A stretch of 46,470 nt of DNA from a virus, in IMG/VR virus record IMGVR_UViG_3300017917_002605, positions 1-46,470 of that record. One strand, written 5' to 3'. A program made the position numbers and the translations under genes. The notes below the pieces were generated by a model, which was given only the letters and a program-made list of their open reading frames with translations, was not told the DNA's origin and searched no databases. This document shows positions 29,370-38,039 of the stretch, piece after piece. Within the stretch, counting starts at the first letter, position 1. The number at the start of each line of letters is the position of its first letter.

Positions 29370-30481
29370 ATTTGAATAAAGAACAAGCAATTCATTGTGC
29401 AAATGTATTCTCGGATTATTTTGATAAGTTTGGTCGTATCGATGAATACATGAGAGAACAAAAACTGGCAGCAATGGCCGAAAGGCCATTTGTTTTGCCA
29501 GGTATGGGACCAGAAGAAGATTTGTTTTCTGATTTCTCCGTGTCGCCGGCTGACATGGAGTTTGAAATTGTGGAACTACCACAAGACAGATGGGATACCT
29601 ATCTTGATATGATTTCAAGTCACTCAAACATGACCAGTATTCCTGGTCGTTGTTTGCGTTTGGCTGTATGGGAAAAGACCACTAAGAAATGGTGTGGCTT
29701 CATTCGTCTTGGTTCTCCTGTTATCAACTGCAAACCACGTAATGAAATGTTGGGACAAGTATTCACCCAGCAAGAGGGTGGTGCTCAACGTTTCAATCAA
29801 TGTGCAACGATGGGTTTTGTTATTGTTCCTGCACAACCATTTGGTTTCAATTATCTTGGTGGTAAATTGCTGGCAGCCATCTGTACATCACATGAAGTCC
29901 GTAAAATGATGGACGAAAAGTATGACATGACCACGTGTCTGTTTGAAACCACCAGTTTGTATGGTTCATCAAAGACTGTATCACAGTATGATGGTATGAA
30001 GCCCCTGATTAGGTTCAAAGGTCTGACTGATAGTGATTTCTTGCCTATGTTGCACGGCAAGGCATACACCGATATTAAAGACTATGTTGAAGGTATCATT
30101 GGTGAACCTTTGGTTCCAGAAGATGCTTCATCACGTAAGTTGAAGATTTCCAACAGAATCATTTCACTCACCAAGGTTGCACTGAAAGGCACACCTGAAG
30201 GTGAAAAATTTAATCAGACTATCGAAAACGCAAAGAATCTGAATGAACAGAAACGATACTTCATTTCAGATTACGGTTTCAAAAACATGGTAGATTTCGT
30301 CAATGGCAGTGCAACTAAGTTGGTTCCTGGTGAAAACTATGAGAAACATAATCTTGCAAACATCATTGATTGGTGGAAGAAAAAGGCAATCAATCGTTAT
30401 GAAACCCTGAAGGCGGAGAACAGAATCCGAACCGAACAAGAGGTCTGGACTGGTGACAAACCTATTGACATTATCAGGTAA
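29366..30481 (+). CDS. DruA/DUF4338-like protein, copy B
   Basis: 371 aa. It shares with the protein at 6521 the core AQPFGFNYLGGKLLAAICTS (from ~157), HEVRKMMDEKYD, ETTSLYGSSK and SQYDGMKPL, plus the preceding KWCGFIRLGSP strand region. It differs in having an N-terminal helical segment of about 70 aa and lacks the IGW motif (it has NEMLG). Start context ATTATATTATG. Last gene before the first late promoter. Function unknown. Confidence 0.6.
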   Translation: MNLNKEQAIHCANVFSDYFDKFGRIDEYMREQKLAAMAERPFVLPGMGPEEDLFSDFSVSPADMEFEIVELPQDRWDTYLDMISSHSNMTSIPGRCLRLAVWEKTTKKWCGFIRLGSPVINCKPRNEMLGQVFTQQEGGAQRFNQCATMGFVIVPAQPFGFNYLGGKLLAAICTSHEVRKMMDEKYDMTTCLFETTSLYGSSKTVSQYDGMKPLIRFKGLTDSDFLPMLHGKAYTDIKDYVEGIIGEPLVPEDASSRKLKISNRIISLTKVALKGTPEGEKFNQTIENAKNLNEQKRYFISDYGFKNMVDFVNGSATKLVPGENYEKHNLANIIDWWKKKAINRYETLKAENRIRTEQEVWTGDKPIDIIR

Positions 30482-30491
30482 TTTCATTAGG

Positions 30492-30521
30492 ATAAATACC
30501 CAATAAAAATCTTTTTGGGTA
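30492..30521 (+). promoter_or_regulatory. Late promoter element and leader hairpin
   Basis: GATAAATAC (ATAAATA 30492-30498) is a T4-type late element at the boundary between replication and late genes. TACCCAA (30497-30503) and TTGGGTA (30515-30521) form a 7-bp hairpin that ends 5 bp before the ATG at 30527. The gap 30482-30526 holds no gene. Confidence 0.75.
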
Positions 30522-30526
30522 TAAAA

Positions 30527-31633
30527 ATGAAAGTTAAAGCCGATTCAACCACAACCAAAGATGATTCAGGTGGAATCTCTGGTGCAGGCTCAGAAGTAAC
30601 GGCTCTGGCCGAATCATTGCAGGCCTATGCTTGTGCGACCAGACAGTTCCTTGGTAAACCACTTGAGGACGTTTCTCAGATTACAGATAAAACTATCGCT
30701 GATGCTGATTGCGACCGTACATTAAAACAATGTATGGCCGGTTTGGATGAACAGTGGTTCTACAGTGTGATTGATACCGCCAATGCCATTTTCAATGATG
30801 TGCCTGGTGCCAAGTCTGGTAAACAATATAAGTTTTATCGTGGTGGTAAATTCGTAGATTCCATCTATGACGAATGGAGAAAGTTTAAAAAGGGCAGCGG
30901 TATTACTGGTGATGACAAGTGGAATCCTGCCGATATTTGGATGGTAAAGAAGACACATAAACATCAGTATGGATTCAATACGCTTGTAGATTACAATCAT
31001 TACATGTATAATCTGTTTGCGAATGCTGAATGTATTGGTATTTCTTTGAAGAAGTTGGCAAAAGGTTCACATGCACACTCTAAGATTTTCAATGCAGGTA
31101 AACCTTTAACAGCACAATACAAAGGAATCAAGTTGGGTGCCAATATGACCGATTCAAAGGACATATACATTCAATATAGTTCAGAAGGTAAAGATGGTGA
31201 AGTTCAGTTGAGAAACTTTTCTTCAAGACCGGTGCCTTCATCTTGGCAAGGTGAGATTAAAGGTAAGGCAGCTGCAGGTGGTAAAATTGGCGGCGGCGTT
31301 ATCTTTGAAGGTGCTTTAGATGTTGGTGTTCGTTCATCTAGTTTGGTTCTACCAAGTAAAACACCTATTGATAAACCAAAAGATTCAGATTTCAAAGAGT
31401 TTGCAACCGCTTTTAAGAACCTAACTGGTTCAAAAGAAAAACTTGAAACTCTTATCGCTCAAGCAAAAGCTGGTCACAGACAAGACAAAACCTGGTGGAT
31501 GTCTAAGTATATTGGTGTCATGTTAGTTGATACGGTTCTAAAAGAAAGAAAAATGGATGCACTGTGTTCTTATATTTTCCAGTATGCATCCTCAGCAACA
31601 AAGAATAGTTGTATCTTCATAAAGTATAGTTAA
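30527..31633 (+). CDS. Unknown late protein, possible PD-(D/E)xK-like core
   Basis: 368 aa from ATG 30527 (a TTG 12 bp earlier lies in the hairpin). DDKWNPADIWMV followed about 40 residues later by CIGISLKKLAKG resembles the D...(E/S)xK arrangement of restriction-like nucleases; the flanking YKFYRGGKFVDSIYDEWRKF and NAGKPLTAQYKGIKLG are conserved-looking. The N-terminus (SGGISGAGSEVTALAESLQA) is low complexity. First gene of the late operon, two bases before the ligase-like gene. It might instead be structural. Confidence 0.55.
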   Translation: MKVKADSTTTKDDSGGISGAGSEVTALAESLQAYACATRQFLGKPLEDVSQITDKTIADADCDRTLKQCMAGLDEQWFYSVIDTANAIFNDVPGAKSGKQYKFYRGGKFVDSIYDEWRKFKKGSGITGDDKWNPADIWMVKKTHKHQYGFNTLVDYNHYMYNLFANAECIGISLKKLAKGSHAHSKIFNAGKPLTAQYKGIKLGANMTDSKDIYIQYSSEGKDGEVQLRNFSSRPVPSSWQGEIKGKAAAGGKIGGGVIFEGALDVGVRSSSLVLPSKTPIDKPKDSDFKEFATAFKNLTGSKEKLETLIAQAKAGHRQDKTWWMSKYIGVMLVDTVLKERKMDALCSYIFQYASSATKNSCIFIKYS

Positions 31634-31634
31634 T

Positions 31635-32867
31635 ATGAATTTTAAAGAATATCTAACGGAAGCAACCAAAGCTGGTAAGAACGTACACCTTGAACATATT
31701 GAGGATGAAGTTCTTAATCGTGGTGTAACTGGTGCTCGTGAAGCAATTAACTTTTTGCAGGCACTCAGAGATATGCTTGCTGGCCATTCAACAACCAAAG
31801 TGAATGTCACAACAAAATGGGACGGTGCACCTGCCATTTTCGCTGGCATTAATCCAGAGAATGGTAAATTCTTTGTTGGTACCAAGGGTGTCTTTGCTAA
31901 GAACGCAAAACTGAATTACACTGATGCTGATATCGATGCCAATCATCCTTCTGAAGGTCTGAATAAGAAACTCAAGGTTGCTTTGCGTTACCTGCCTAAG
32001 TTAGGTATCAAAGGTGTACTTCAAGGTGACATGATGTTCTCTAAGGGTGATATCGATAAACAAGTTATCGATGGTGTCTCCTACATTACGTTTCAACCAA
32101 ACACAATTGTATATGCTGTGCCTGCTGATTCTGCACTAGCACGTGCCATGTTAGATGCACAACTTGGTGTGGTGTTTCACACATCATACACTGGCAAAAC
32201 CATTGAAGACATGCAAGCATCTTTCAACATTGATATTGCACACCTGACCAAAACTAAAGACGTTTGGTTCCGTGATGCATCATTTATCGATGCGTCTGGT
32301 TCTGCCACATTTACTGAAGAAGAAACAAAACAACTTACAGGTATCTTGTCTGATGCTGGACGTTTGTTCAAACAAATAAATTCATTGACGATGAATAGAA
32401 TTCCTGCAAGTGAAGTTATTCAGACATATATCAAAACATTTAATAACACCAAGGTACGTTCAGGTGAGGCAATCAAAGACACACGTGCTCACACAGTACA
32501 GTTGATTTCTTGGGTTGAAACTAAATTAAACAAAGCAGTTGAAGAAGCAAAGAAAGCAGAGACAAAGAAAAAACGTATTGCTGAGAAGACAGAAATTATG
32601 CGTTTTTTCCGTTCTTATGCTGGCGATTTGAAACTCATATTTGATTTGCAAAATGACCTTGTTCGTGCAAAGAATATGATTATTAAGAAGTTGCAAGAAA
32701 TTAGACAAGTCACTGGCACATTCCTAAAAACTGAGAATGGTTTTAAAGTTACCAATCCAGAAGGATTTGTTGCAGTTGATAAATTAAAAGGTAACGCAGT
32801 TAAGTTGGTTGATAGAATGGAATTCAGTCAAGCAAACTTTAACGCACAGAAAGCATGGGACAAATAA
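31635..32867 (+). CDS. Ligase-like (KxDG) protein with capsid-targeting leader
   Basis: 410 aa. TTKWDGAPAIFAG (K61-W-D63-G64) followed by GKFFVGTKGVFAKN is the motif I and downstream strand pattern of covalent nucleotidyltransferases (RNA/DNA ligases); GVLQGDMMF and ITFQPNTIVYAV are candidates for motifs III and IIIa. I recall it as a family of T4-like marine phages (DUF6267). Residues 1-10, MNFKEYLTEA, closely resemble the T4 internal-protein leader MKTYQEFIAEA with an L-T-E cleavage site. The second half is helical and lysine-rich. If correct, an injected ligase-like enzyme; motif V is not evident. Confidence 0.6.
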   Translation: MNFKEYLTEATKAGKNVHLEHIEDEVLNRGVTGAREAINFLQALRDMLAGHSTTKVNVTTKWDGAPAIFAGINPENGKFFVGTKGVFAKNAKLNYTDADIDANHPSEGLNKKLKVALRYLPKLGIKGVLQGDMMFSKGDIDKQVIDGVSYITFQPNTIVYAVPADSALARAMLDAQLGVVFHTSYTGKTIEDMQASFNIDIAHLTKTKDVWFRDASFIDASGSATFTEEETKQLTGILSDAGRLFKQINSLTMNRIPASEVIQTYIKTFNNTKVRSGEAIKDTRAHTVQLISWVETKLNKAVEEAKKAETKKKRIAEKTEIMRFFRSYAGDLKLIFDLQNDLVRAKNMIIKKLQEIRQVTGTFLKTENGFKVTNPEGFVAVDKLKGNAVKLVDRMEFSQANFNAQKAWDK

Positions 32868-33148
32868 TGGCAGACGTAAAATTTGATATCAACGCCATCA
32901 TGGAAGAATATGGTGATGATGATTTTGGTTTCACCGCAGAATCGGAAGAAGAATTTGAGGCAGTTATTGCCGAGAAAGAAGAAACTGTAGAAGAATATAA
33001 ACAAAGACTTCAACAGGTTGAAAAGATTATTCTTCCTTTCCTTACAAAACTATTGAAGACTGCCGACCAACCAATCATCAAGTGGCCAAACCGTGGTCCT
33101 GTACTAGAGTCGCAGATTCAAAAGATTTTGAATTTGACCAGGGGATAA
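32867..33148 (+). CDS. Small acidic helical protein
   Basis: 93 aa from ATG 32867, overlapping the previous stop (TAATG). Acidic N-terminal half (NAIMEEYGDDDFGFTAESEE), then a coiled-coil helix (VEEYKQRLQQVEKIILPFLT) and a short basic end PIIKWPNRGPVLESQIQKIL. In T4-like marine phages a protein of this kind precedes virion genes; I cannot name a function. Late expression is implied by the promoter at 30492. Confidence 0.75.
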   Translation: MADVKFDINAIMEEYGDDDFGFTAESEEEFEAVIAEKEETVEEYKQRLQQVEKIILPFLTKLLKTADQPIIKWPNRGPVLESQIQKILNLTRG

Positions 33149-33149
33149 T

Positions 33150-33617
33150 ATGTTGCGTCAAGTAGATGGAAGATGGGCATTGGTTTCGAAGAAAACCGGT
33201 AGACCTTTAGCATATTATAAAGGCGAAGGCAAACCATCCGAAGAATGGGTGAAGAAACAAGAAGCCAGAATACAATTTTTCAAACATGGTGGTGTGTCTG
33301 AACAGATTAATGAGGCTGCATATGTTGGCAACATTGGTGCGATGGAAATGTTCAAGTTTTTCCAGAAAGCATCCGAAGAACAGAAAAAGAAATTAAAAAC
33401 ACTAATTGACGGACAGAAAACAAAAGAAGCCTGGAAATTGGTGCAAGATGTTACCGGCGTTAAGTTGCACAAGTCGGTACATGAAGAAGTTAAACCAGAT
33501 ATTCTCCCGAAATCAGGCGCTGGTGCGTGGGGCACCGATGAATTGGTGAATACATATAAGGATGCAACACCAGGTCAAGAAAGAAAGTTAAAGACTTTTA
33601 AAGAATTCCGTAAATAA
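33150..33617 (+). CDS. Late protein of unknown function with WALVSKKTGRPL motif
   Basis: 155 aa. The N-terminal WALVSKKTGRPLAYYKGEG, then KPSEEWVKKQEARIQFFKHG is a short basic module I associate with T4-like marine phage proteins (a substitute for a nucleic-acid-contact strand pair). The middle is a helical FKFFQKASEEQKKKLKTLID region and the end KLKTFKEFRK echoes the F-x-x-F leader motif of neighbouring proteins. The IRES-like start has no strong ribosome site; coupled to the previous gene by 1 bp. Confidence 0.75.
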   Translation: MLRQVDGRWALVSKKTGRPLAYYKGEGKPSEEWVKKQEARIQFFKHGGVSEQINEAAYVGNIGAMEMFKFFQKASEEQKKKLKTLIDGQKTKEAWKLVQDVTGVKLHKSVHEEVKPDILPKSGAGAWGTDELVNTYKDATPGQERKLKTFKEFRK

Positions 33618-33635
33618 TTTGTAAGTGAGGTTGTT

Positions 33636-34505
33636 ATGAAAGATATTGTGGTAGGGTGTATTACCAATTACACCTTTGATAAGATTGCCCCTTGGGTAAA
33701 TTCTCTTGAGCGAAGTGGTTTCGATGGCCTCAAGGTAATGATTTGTTACAACATTGGTTATGATGTTGTAGAAGAACTCACCAAACGTGGTTTCACCATT
33801 TTTGGTTTCAAACGAAACGATGAACAGAAACGCCTTGAATACAAGGACAATTTCAACATCTGTTTAGACCGTTTTTCCCATATTGCCTATTTCTTCAATC
33901 GTTTGGAGAACAAAGAGCAATATCGTTATGTGATTTCAACTGATGTTAAAGATGTAATTTTTCAAACCAATCCTTCTAGGTGGTTGGAAGAAAACATTGG
34001 TGATAAGAAGATTAATGTTGCTTCAGAATCATTGAGATATGTCGATGAAGACTGGGGTAATCACAATCTTTATCAATCTTTTGGACCTTTAATTTATGAA
34101 CGAAACAAAGACAACACCATTTACAATGCCGGCACTATCGCAGGAGAGTTTCAACATTTTGTGGACCTCTGTGATAACATCTTTCTTGCTTGCGGAGGAG
34201 CTCCGCAAAATGTACCAGGTGGCGGTGGACCAGACCAAGCAGCACTTAACGTTCTATTGAATCTGAGTGCATACAGAAACATAACCAACTTTGCACCAAG
34301 TGAATCTGGTTATGCAGCACAATTGGGTACAACTGCTGACCCAAATAAGATTACACAATTCAGACCAAAGTTATTGGAACCTGAACCAATTATTGATTAT
34401 GGAACCGGTGAAGTCAAAACCTCCACAGGAAAACTATTCAGTATTGTTCACCAATACGACCGAGTACCAAAACTAAAAGAAGTCATTGAGAAGAAATTCG
34501 CATGA
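33636..34505 (+). CDS. Glycosyltransferase-like protein
   Basis: 289 aa. DIVVGCITNYTFDKI at the start, RYVISTDVKDVIFQTNPSRW with a D-x-x-D motif (TDVKDV), and NAGTIAGEFQHFVDLCDNI fit the GT-A fold; GGGPDQAALNVLL is a late-helix signature seen in phage and bacterial relatives. First gene of the sugar cluster, starting GTTGTTATG. Substrate not known. Confidence 0.75.
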   Translation: MKDIVVGCITNYTFDKIAPWVNSLERSGFDGLKVMICYNIGYDVVEELTKRGFTIFGFKRNDEQKRLEYKDNFNICLDRFSHIAYFFNRLENKEQYRYVISTDVKDVIFQTNPSRWLEENIGDKKINVASESLRYVDEDWGNHNLYQSFGPLIYERNKDNTIYNAGTIAGEFQHFVDLCDNIFLACGGAPQNVPGGGGPDQAALNVLLNLSAYRNITNFAPSESGYAAQLGTTADPNKITQFRPKLLEPEPIIDYGTGEVKTSTGKLFSIVHQYDRVPKLKEVIEKKFA

Positions 34506-35122
34506 ACTTCAGTTTCGGTATAACAACCGATTATTCTGACCTGAATCGGTTGAATGAAATTAAAGAATCTATTCGTGGTTTGCAAATACCGAATTACGAG
34601 ATTCTAATAATTGGCGGCCAACATCCCGAAGATGAGGATGATACATGCCACATCTTCTTTGATGAGGCTGCCAAACCAAATTGGGTTACACGTAAAAAGA
34701 ATACATTGGCACAGGCCGCCAAGTATGATAACGTTGTTATCTTCCACGACTATTACGTGTTCGACAAAGACTGGTATCAAAACTTTCTAACATTCGGTGA
34801 AGATTGGGACGTTTGTTCTAATGCTCAACGGTTAATTACCGATAAGAGACATTTCACCGATTGGGTTTGTTGGGATTCACCAATCTTCCCACGTTATACA
34901 TCATTACATTATGATGACTGGTCACATACTAAGTATATGTATCAATCTGGTGGTTACATGATTGTCAAAAAGAAATTCATGGAGAAATGTCCAATGAATG
35001 AAGAAATGACATGGGGTACCGCCGAAGATGTTGAGTGGTCTTTGAGAATGAGAGAGATTGCCAACTGGAAATGTAATGGTAAATCTATAGTGAAACATAA
35101 TAAAAGGCATCGTGATGCATAA
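34502..35122 (+). CDS. Glycosyltransferase family 2-like protein
   Basis: 206 aa. FSFGITTDYSDLNRLNEIKE, PNYEILIIGG and NTLAQAAKYDNVVIFHDYYV (DYY in place of DxD) are the GT2 nucleotide-sugar side; MTWGTAEDVEWSLRMRE is the typical ED acceptor motif. Short for GT2 but complete in motif order. Overlaps both neighbours by 4-8 bp in the sugar cluster. Confidence 0.8.
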   Translation: MNFSFGITTDYSDLNRLNEIKESIRGLQIPNYEILIIGGQHPEDEDDTCHIFFDEAAKPNWVTRKKNTLAQAAKYDNVVIFHDYYVFDKDWYQNFLTFGEDWDVCSNAQRLITDKRHFTDWVCWDSPIFPRYTSLHYDDWSHTKYMYQSGGYMIVKKKFMEKCPMNEEMTWGTAEDVEWSLRMREIANWKCNGKSIVKHNKRHRDA

Positions 35123-36485
35123 GTTAATTATTTTTGACCTTGATGGTGTGTTGATTGAATCCCGTGAGTTGCATTATCATTCGCTGAATGAAGCACTCGC
35201 TAGAATTGATATGAAGTATGTCATATCACGTGAAGAACACCTTTCATTGTATGATGGTCTGAACACCACAAAGAAATTAGAAATGTTGGCGCAGAAAAAA
35301 GGTCTGCCCAATTCCTACTTCAATCAGATTTGGCAAGACAAACAAACTGCCACATTCAAACTGATTAGACAGATTCCAAAAAACAATAACCTGAGGCAAA
35401 TGTTTGCAAACATTCAATCAAAAGGTTGGAAGATTGCAGTTGCCAGTAACTCCATTCGTGAAACGGTAAAGTTGGCATTATTGTCGATTGGTGTCATGGA
35501 ATATGTTGATTACTATGTCAGTAATGAGGATGTAAAGAGAACCAAACCTTACCCCGAAATGTACTGGCAATGTATGACGGCATTAAATGCACTTCCAAAA
35601 AGTACAATTATCGTGGAAGATAGTCATATTGGACGCCAAGGTGCAACCGATTCTGGCGCACATCTTTTGCCTGTCGAAAACGCAAATGACTTGACTTCAT
35701 ATAAAGTTTTGTGTAAAATACAAGAGATTGAAGAAAAAGAACACCACCATCATATACCATGGAGAGATAATAAATTGAACGTACTTATTCCTATGGCAGG
35801 TGCTGGCTCACGTTTTGCACAAGCCGGTTACACCTTCCCTAAACCCCTGATTGAAGTCAGAGGCAAACCTATGATTCAGGTAGTTGTAGAGAACCTGAAC
35901 ATTCAGGCAAATTATATTTTCTTGGTTCAAAAAGAACACTATGAGAAATACAACCTGAAATATCTACTTAATCTGATTGCACCAAACTGTAAGATTGTAC
36001 AGGTTGATGGTGTGACAGAAGGTGCTGCTTGCACCACATTGTTGGCAAAAGAATTGATTGACAACGACCAACCATTGGTTATGGCAAACTCTGACCAGTT
36101 TATCGAATGGGATTCCAACAATGTCATGTATTCGTTCCAAGCGGATGGTATTGACGGTGGCATTCTAACATTTAAAGCAACACATCCAAAGTGGTCGTAT
36201 GCCAAGTTAGATGAAAACGGTTTCGTCAGTGAAGTTGCAGAAAAGAAACCAATCTCCGATAATGCGACCGTTGGTGTTTATTACTGGAAGAAAGGTTCTG
36301 ATTACGTTAAGTATGCAGAACAAATGATTGAAAAGAACATTCGTGTAAACAACGAATTCTATGTTTGTCCTGTTTTCAACGAAGCGATTGCTGATGGCAA
36401 GAAAATTCGTGTGAAACAAATTGAGAGAATGTGGGGCATTGGTACTCCAGAAGACCTCAACTATTTCTTGGAGAACCACAAATGA
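35115..36485 (+). CDS. HAD hydrolase fused to sugar-nucleotidyltransferase
   Basis: 456 aa from ATG 35115 (GTG 35112 also possible). Residues 1-205: HAD phosphatase with FDLDGVL (D8, D10), VASNS and VEDSHIGRQGA. From ~217: nucleotidyltransferase with LIPMAGAGSRFAQAGYTFPK and PLIEVRGKPMIQ, then VMANSDQFIEW (metal D) and VGVYYWKKG. It could dephosphorylate and nucleotide-activate a sugar in one chain. Such fusions occur in bacterial capsule or glycan clusters. The linker (EIEEKEHHHHIPWRDN) is visible. Confidence 0.85.
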   Translation: MHKLIIFDLDGVLIESRELHYHSLNEALARIDMKYVISREEHLSLYDGLNTTKKLEMLAQKKGLPNSYFNQIWQDKQTATFKLIRQIPKNNNLRQMFANIQSKGWKIAVASNSIRETVKLALLSIGVMEYVDYYVSNEDVKRTKPYPEMYWQCMTALNALPKSTIIVEDSHIGRQGATDSGAHLLPVENANDLTSYKVLCKIQEIEEKEHHHHIPWRDNKLNVLIPMAGAGSRFAQAGYTFPKPLIEVRGKPMIQVVVENLNIQANYIFLVQKEHYEKYNLKYLLNLIAPNCKIVQVDGVTEGAACTTLLAKELIDNDQPLVMANSDQFIEWDSNNVMYSFQADGIDGGILTFKATHPKWSYAKLDENGFVSEVAEKKPISDNATVGVYYWKKGSDYVKYAEQMIEKNIRVNNEFYVCPVFNEAIADGKKIRVKQIERMWGIGTPEDLNYFLENHK

Positions 36486-37255
36486 ATAACAATATGACAG
36501 AAGAAAAGATTCAACAATATGCCGCAATGGCCAAGGCATTTATGAATCGACCAATTGGCCATCCTAACAACGTAGTAGGCAACTACGGATGGCATGAAAA
36601 ATATCCTTATGAAAAATACCTTCTTACTAGACCTTCTGATGAAAGTAAAACCGTGGTTCCAACCAATCAGTCTTTACTTGCTGTTGATTTTGGTTGTGGG
36701 CCTGGCCGCATGGTCAATCGTATGTCTAAGCTCTTCAAACGAGTTGATGGCATTGACGTATCCTCCTATGCGTTAGAATGGGCTCGCAAACAATTTCCAG
36801 AAAACAATTTCTATGAAGCCAGTGGTGCAGATTGTGGTGATGTTCCTGCAAACACTTATGATTTTGTTTACAACACTATTTCAATTCAACACATTCCCTG
36901 TCGTACTATTCGACAAAGAATTTATGAAGGACTATATCGTTGCATGAAAAAAGGTGCATCAATCACCTTGCAACTGGCATATAATCCAACATATGTTGCT
37001 GGTGTTTGGTCAAATGATACCGAACATGCATCATATGAATCCGACTTCTTTGATACCGACAAAACTAACGGTCATGCTGATTGTGTAATTAATGAAAAAG
37101 ATTTGCCTTTGCTGCAATCAGATTTTGAAAAAGTAGGTTTCAAAAATGTAGAGATTCGATTAGCTGAAGTTGCTAGTTTATATCCGAACCTAGAAGGTGA
37201 ATATCACGCACCTTATTGGGCTTCTCATTGGTTGTTTATTTACGGAAACAAATAA
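36482..37255 (+). CDS. SAM-dependent methyltransferase (class I)
   Basis: 257 aa from ATG 36482. The SAM motif LLAVDFGCGPGRMVNRMSKL and VDGIDVSSYALEWARKQF match the Rossmann methyltransferase core, with YDFVYNTISIQHIP as motif IV region. The enzyme lies within the sugar cluster, so it may methylate a sugar, but protein or small-molecule substrates are possible. Overlaps the HAD fusion by 4 bp. Confidence 0.88.
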   Translation: MNNNMTEEKIQQYAAMAKAFMNRPIGHPNNVVGNYGWHEKYPYEKYLLTRPSDESKTVVPTNQSLLAVDFGCGPGRMVNRMSKLFKRVDGIDVSSYALEWARKQFPENNFYEASGADCGDVPANTYDFVYNTISIQHIPCRTIRQRIYEGLYRCMKKGASITLQLAYNPTYVAGVWSNDTEHASYESDFFDTDKTNGHADCVINEKDLPLLQSDFEKVGFKNVEIRLAEVASLYPNLEGEYHAPYWASHWLFIYGNK

Positions 37256-37256
37256 C

Positions 37257-38039
37257 ATGCAAGTATGGATTTTGACGTTTAATCGTCCTGTTGTATTGAA
37301 CAGACAGATTAAAACATTTGGTGAACTTGGTTATGATGTTCATATCTTTTCCAATTATCCTGAAGTAGAAATTTACGCAGAGAATAAAGATTACATCAAA
37401 GAAGTATTCTTTAATAACCTATCTGACCCTGAGGCAAATTCTTATTGTGCTAGGTCATGGAACAATATCTTCATCAAATGTTTCAAGACCGAACAAGAGG
37501 CAATCTTTGTACAGGATGATACATGGTGCAGACCAGAGATTGGTAAACTAATCGAGGAAAACAAAGATAAGTTTGACCTGATTTGGGGACCTGCTGGCGA
37601 TACATTCTTCTACATGAAGAAAAGTGTTCTTGCAACCATTGGTTGGTTTGATGAGCGTTATCTTGCTTGTTATTGTGGTGATGCTGACTTCCTGAAACGT
37701 GCATGGCATTTTTATGATAAAGATAGATTGTCTATTGCTGAGACACACGATTGGGGATGGTTTCATAATGATGTAGGAATTCGTAATCATATTTCTTGGG
37801 ATTTACGTTCTAAATGTTTAGATGATAATTATGTAAATCAACATCAAGAAAATGAAGCCAAAATTGGTTCCTCAAACTACATGTTAGTACACTCACAAGG
37901 ACACTTTAAGAATAAATGGGCCACACCAGGTAATGGTATTAACGGTATTGGTCCTATTTGTTTATATGAAGAAGCACCACAGGTTGCAGAAATTGATTGG
38001 TATCCTTGGTTTACTAAAAAATATTTGAGAGGTGAATGA
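37257..38039 (+). CDS. Glycosyltransferase-like protein
   Basis: 260 aa from ATG 37257. VWILTFNRPVVLNRQIKTFG and the YDVHIFSNYPEV segment form a GT2-type start; AIFVQDDTWCRPEIG gives the D-D-x motif and GWFDERYLACYCGDADFLKR the acceptor-side D-x-D. A C-terminal YVNQHQENEAKIGSSNYML region is phage-specific. No precise family. Next to methyltransferase and GDPD-like genes. Confidence 0.8.
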   Translation: MQVWILTFNRPVVLNRQIKTFGELGYDVHIFSNYPEVEIYAENKDYIKEVFFNNLSDPEANSYCARSWNNIFIKCFKTEQEAIFVQDDTWCRPEIGKLIEENKDKFDLIWGPAGDTFFYMKKSVLATIGWFDERYLACYCGDADFLKRAWHFYDKDRLSIAETHDWGWFHNDVGIRNHISWDLRSKCLDDNYVNQHQENEAKIGSSNYMLVHSQGHFKNKWATPGNGINGIGPICLYEEAPQVAEIDWYPWFTKKYLRGE

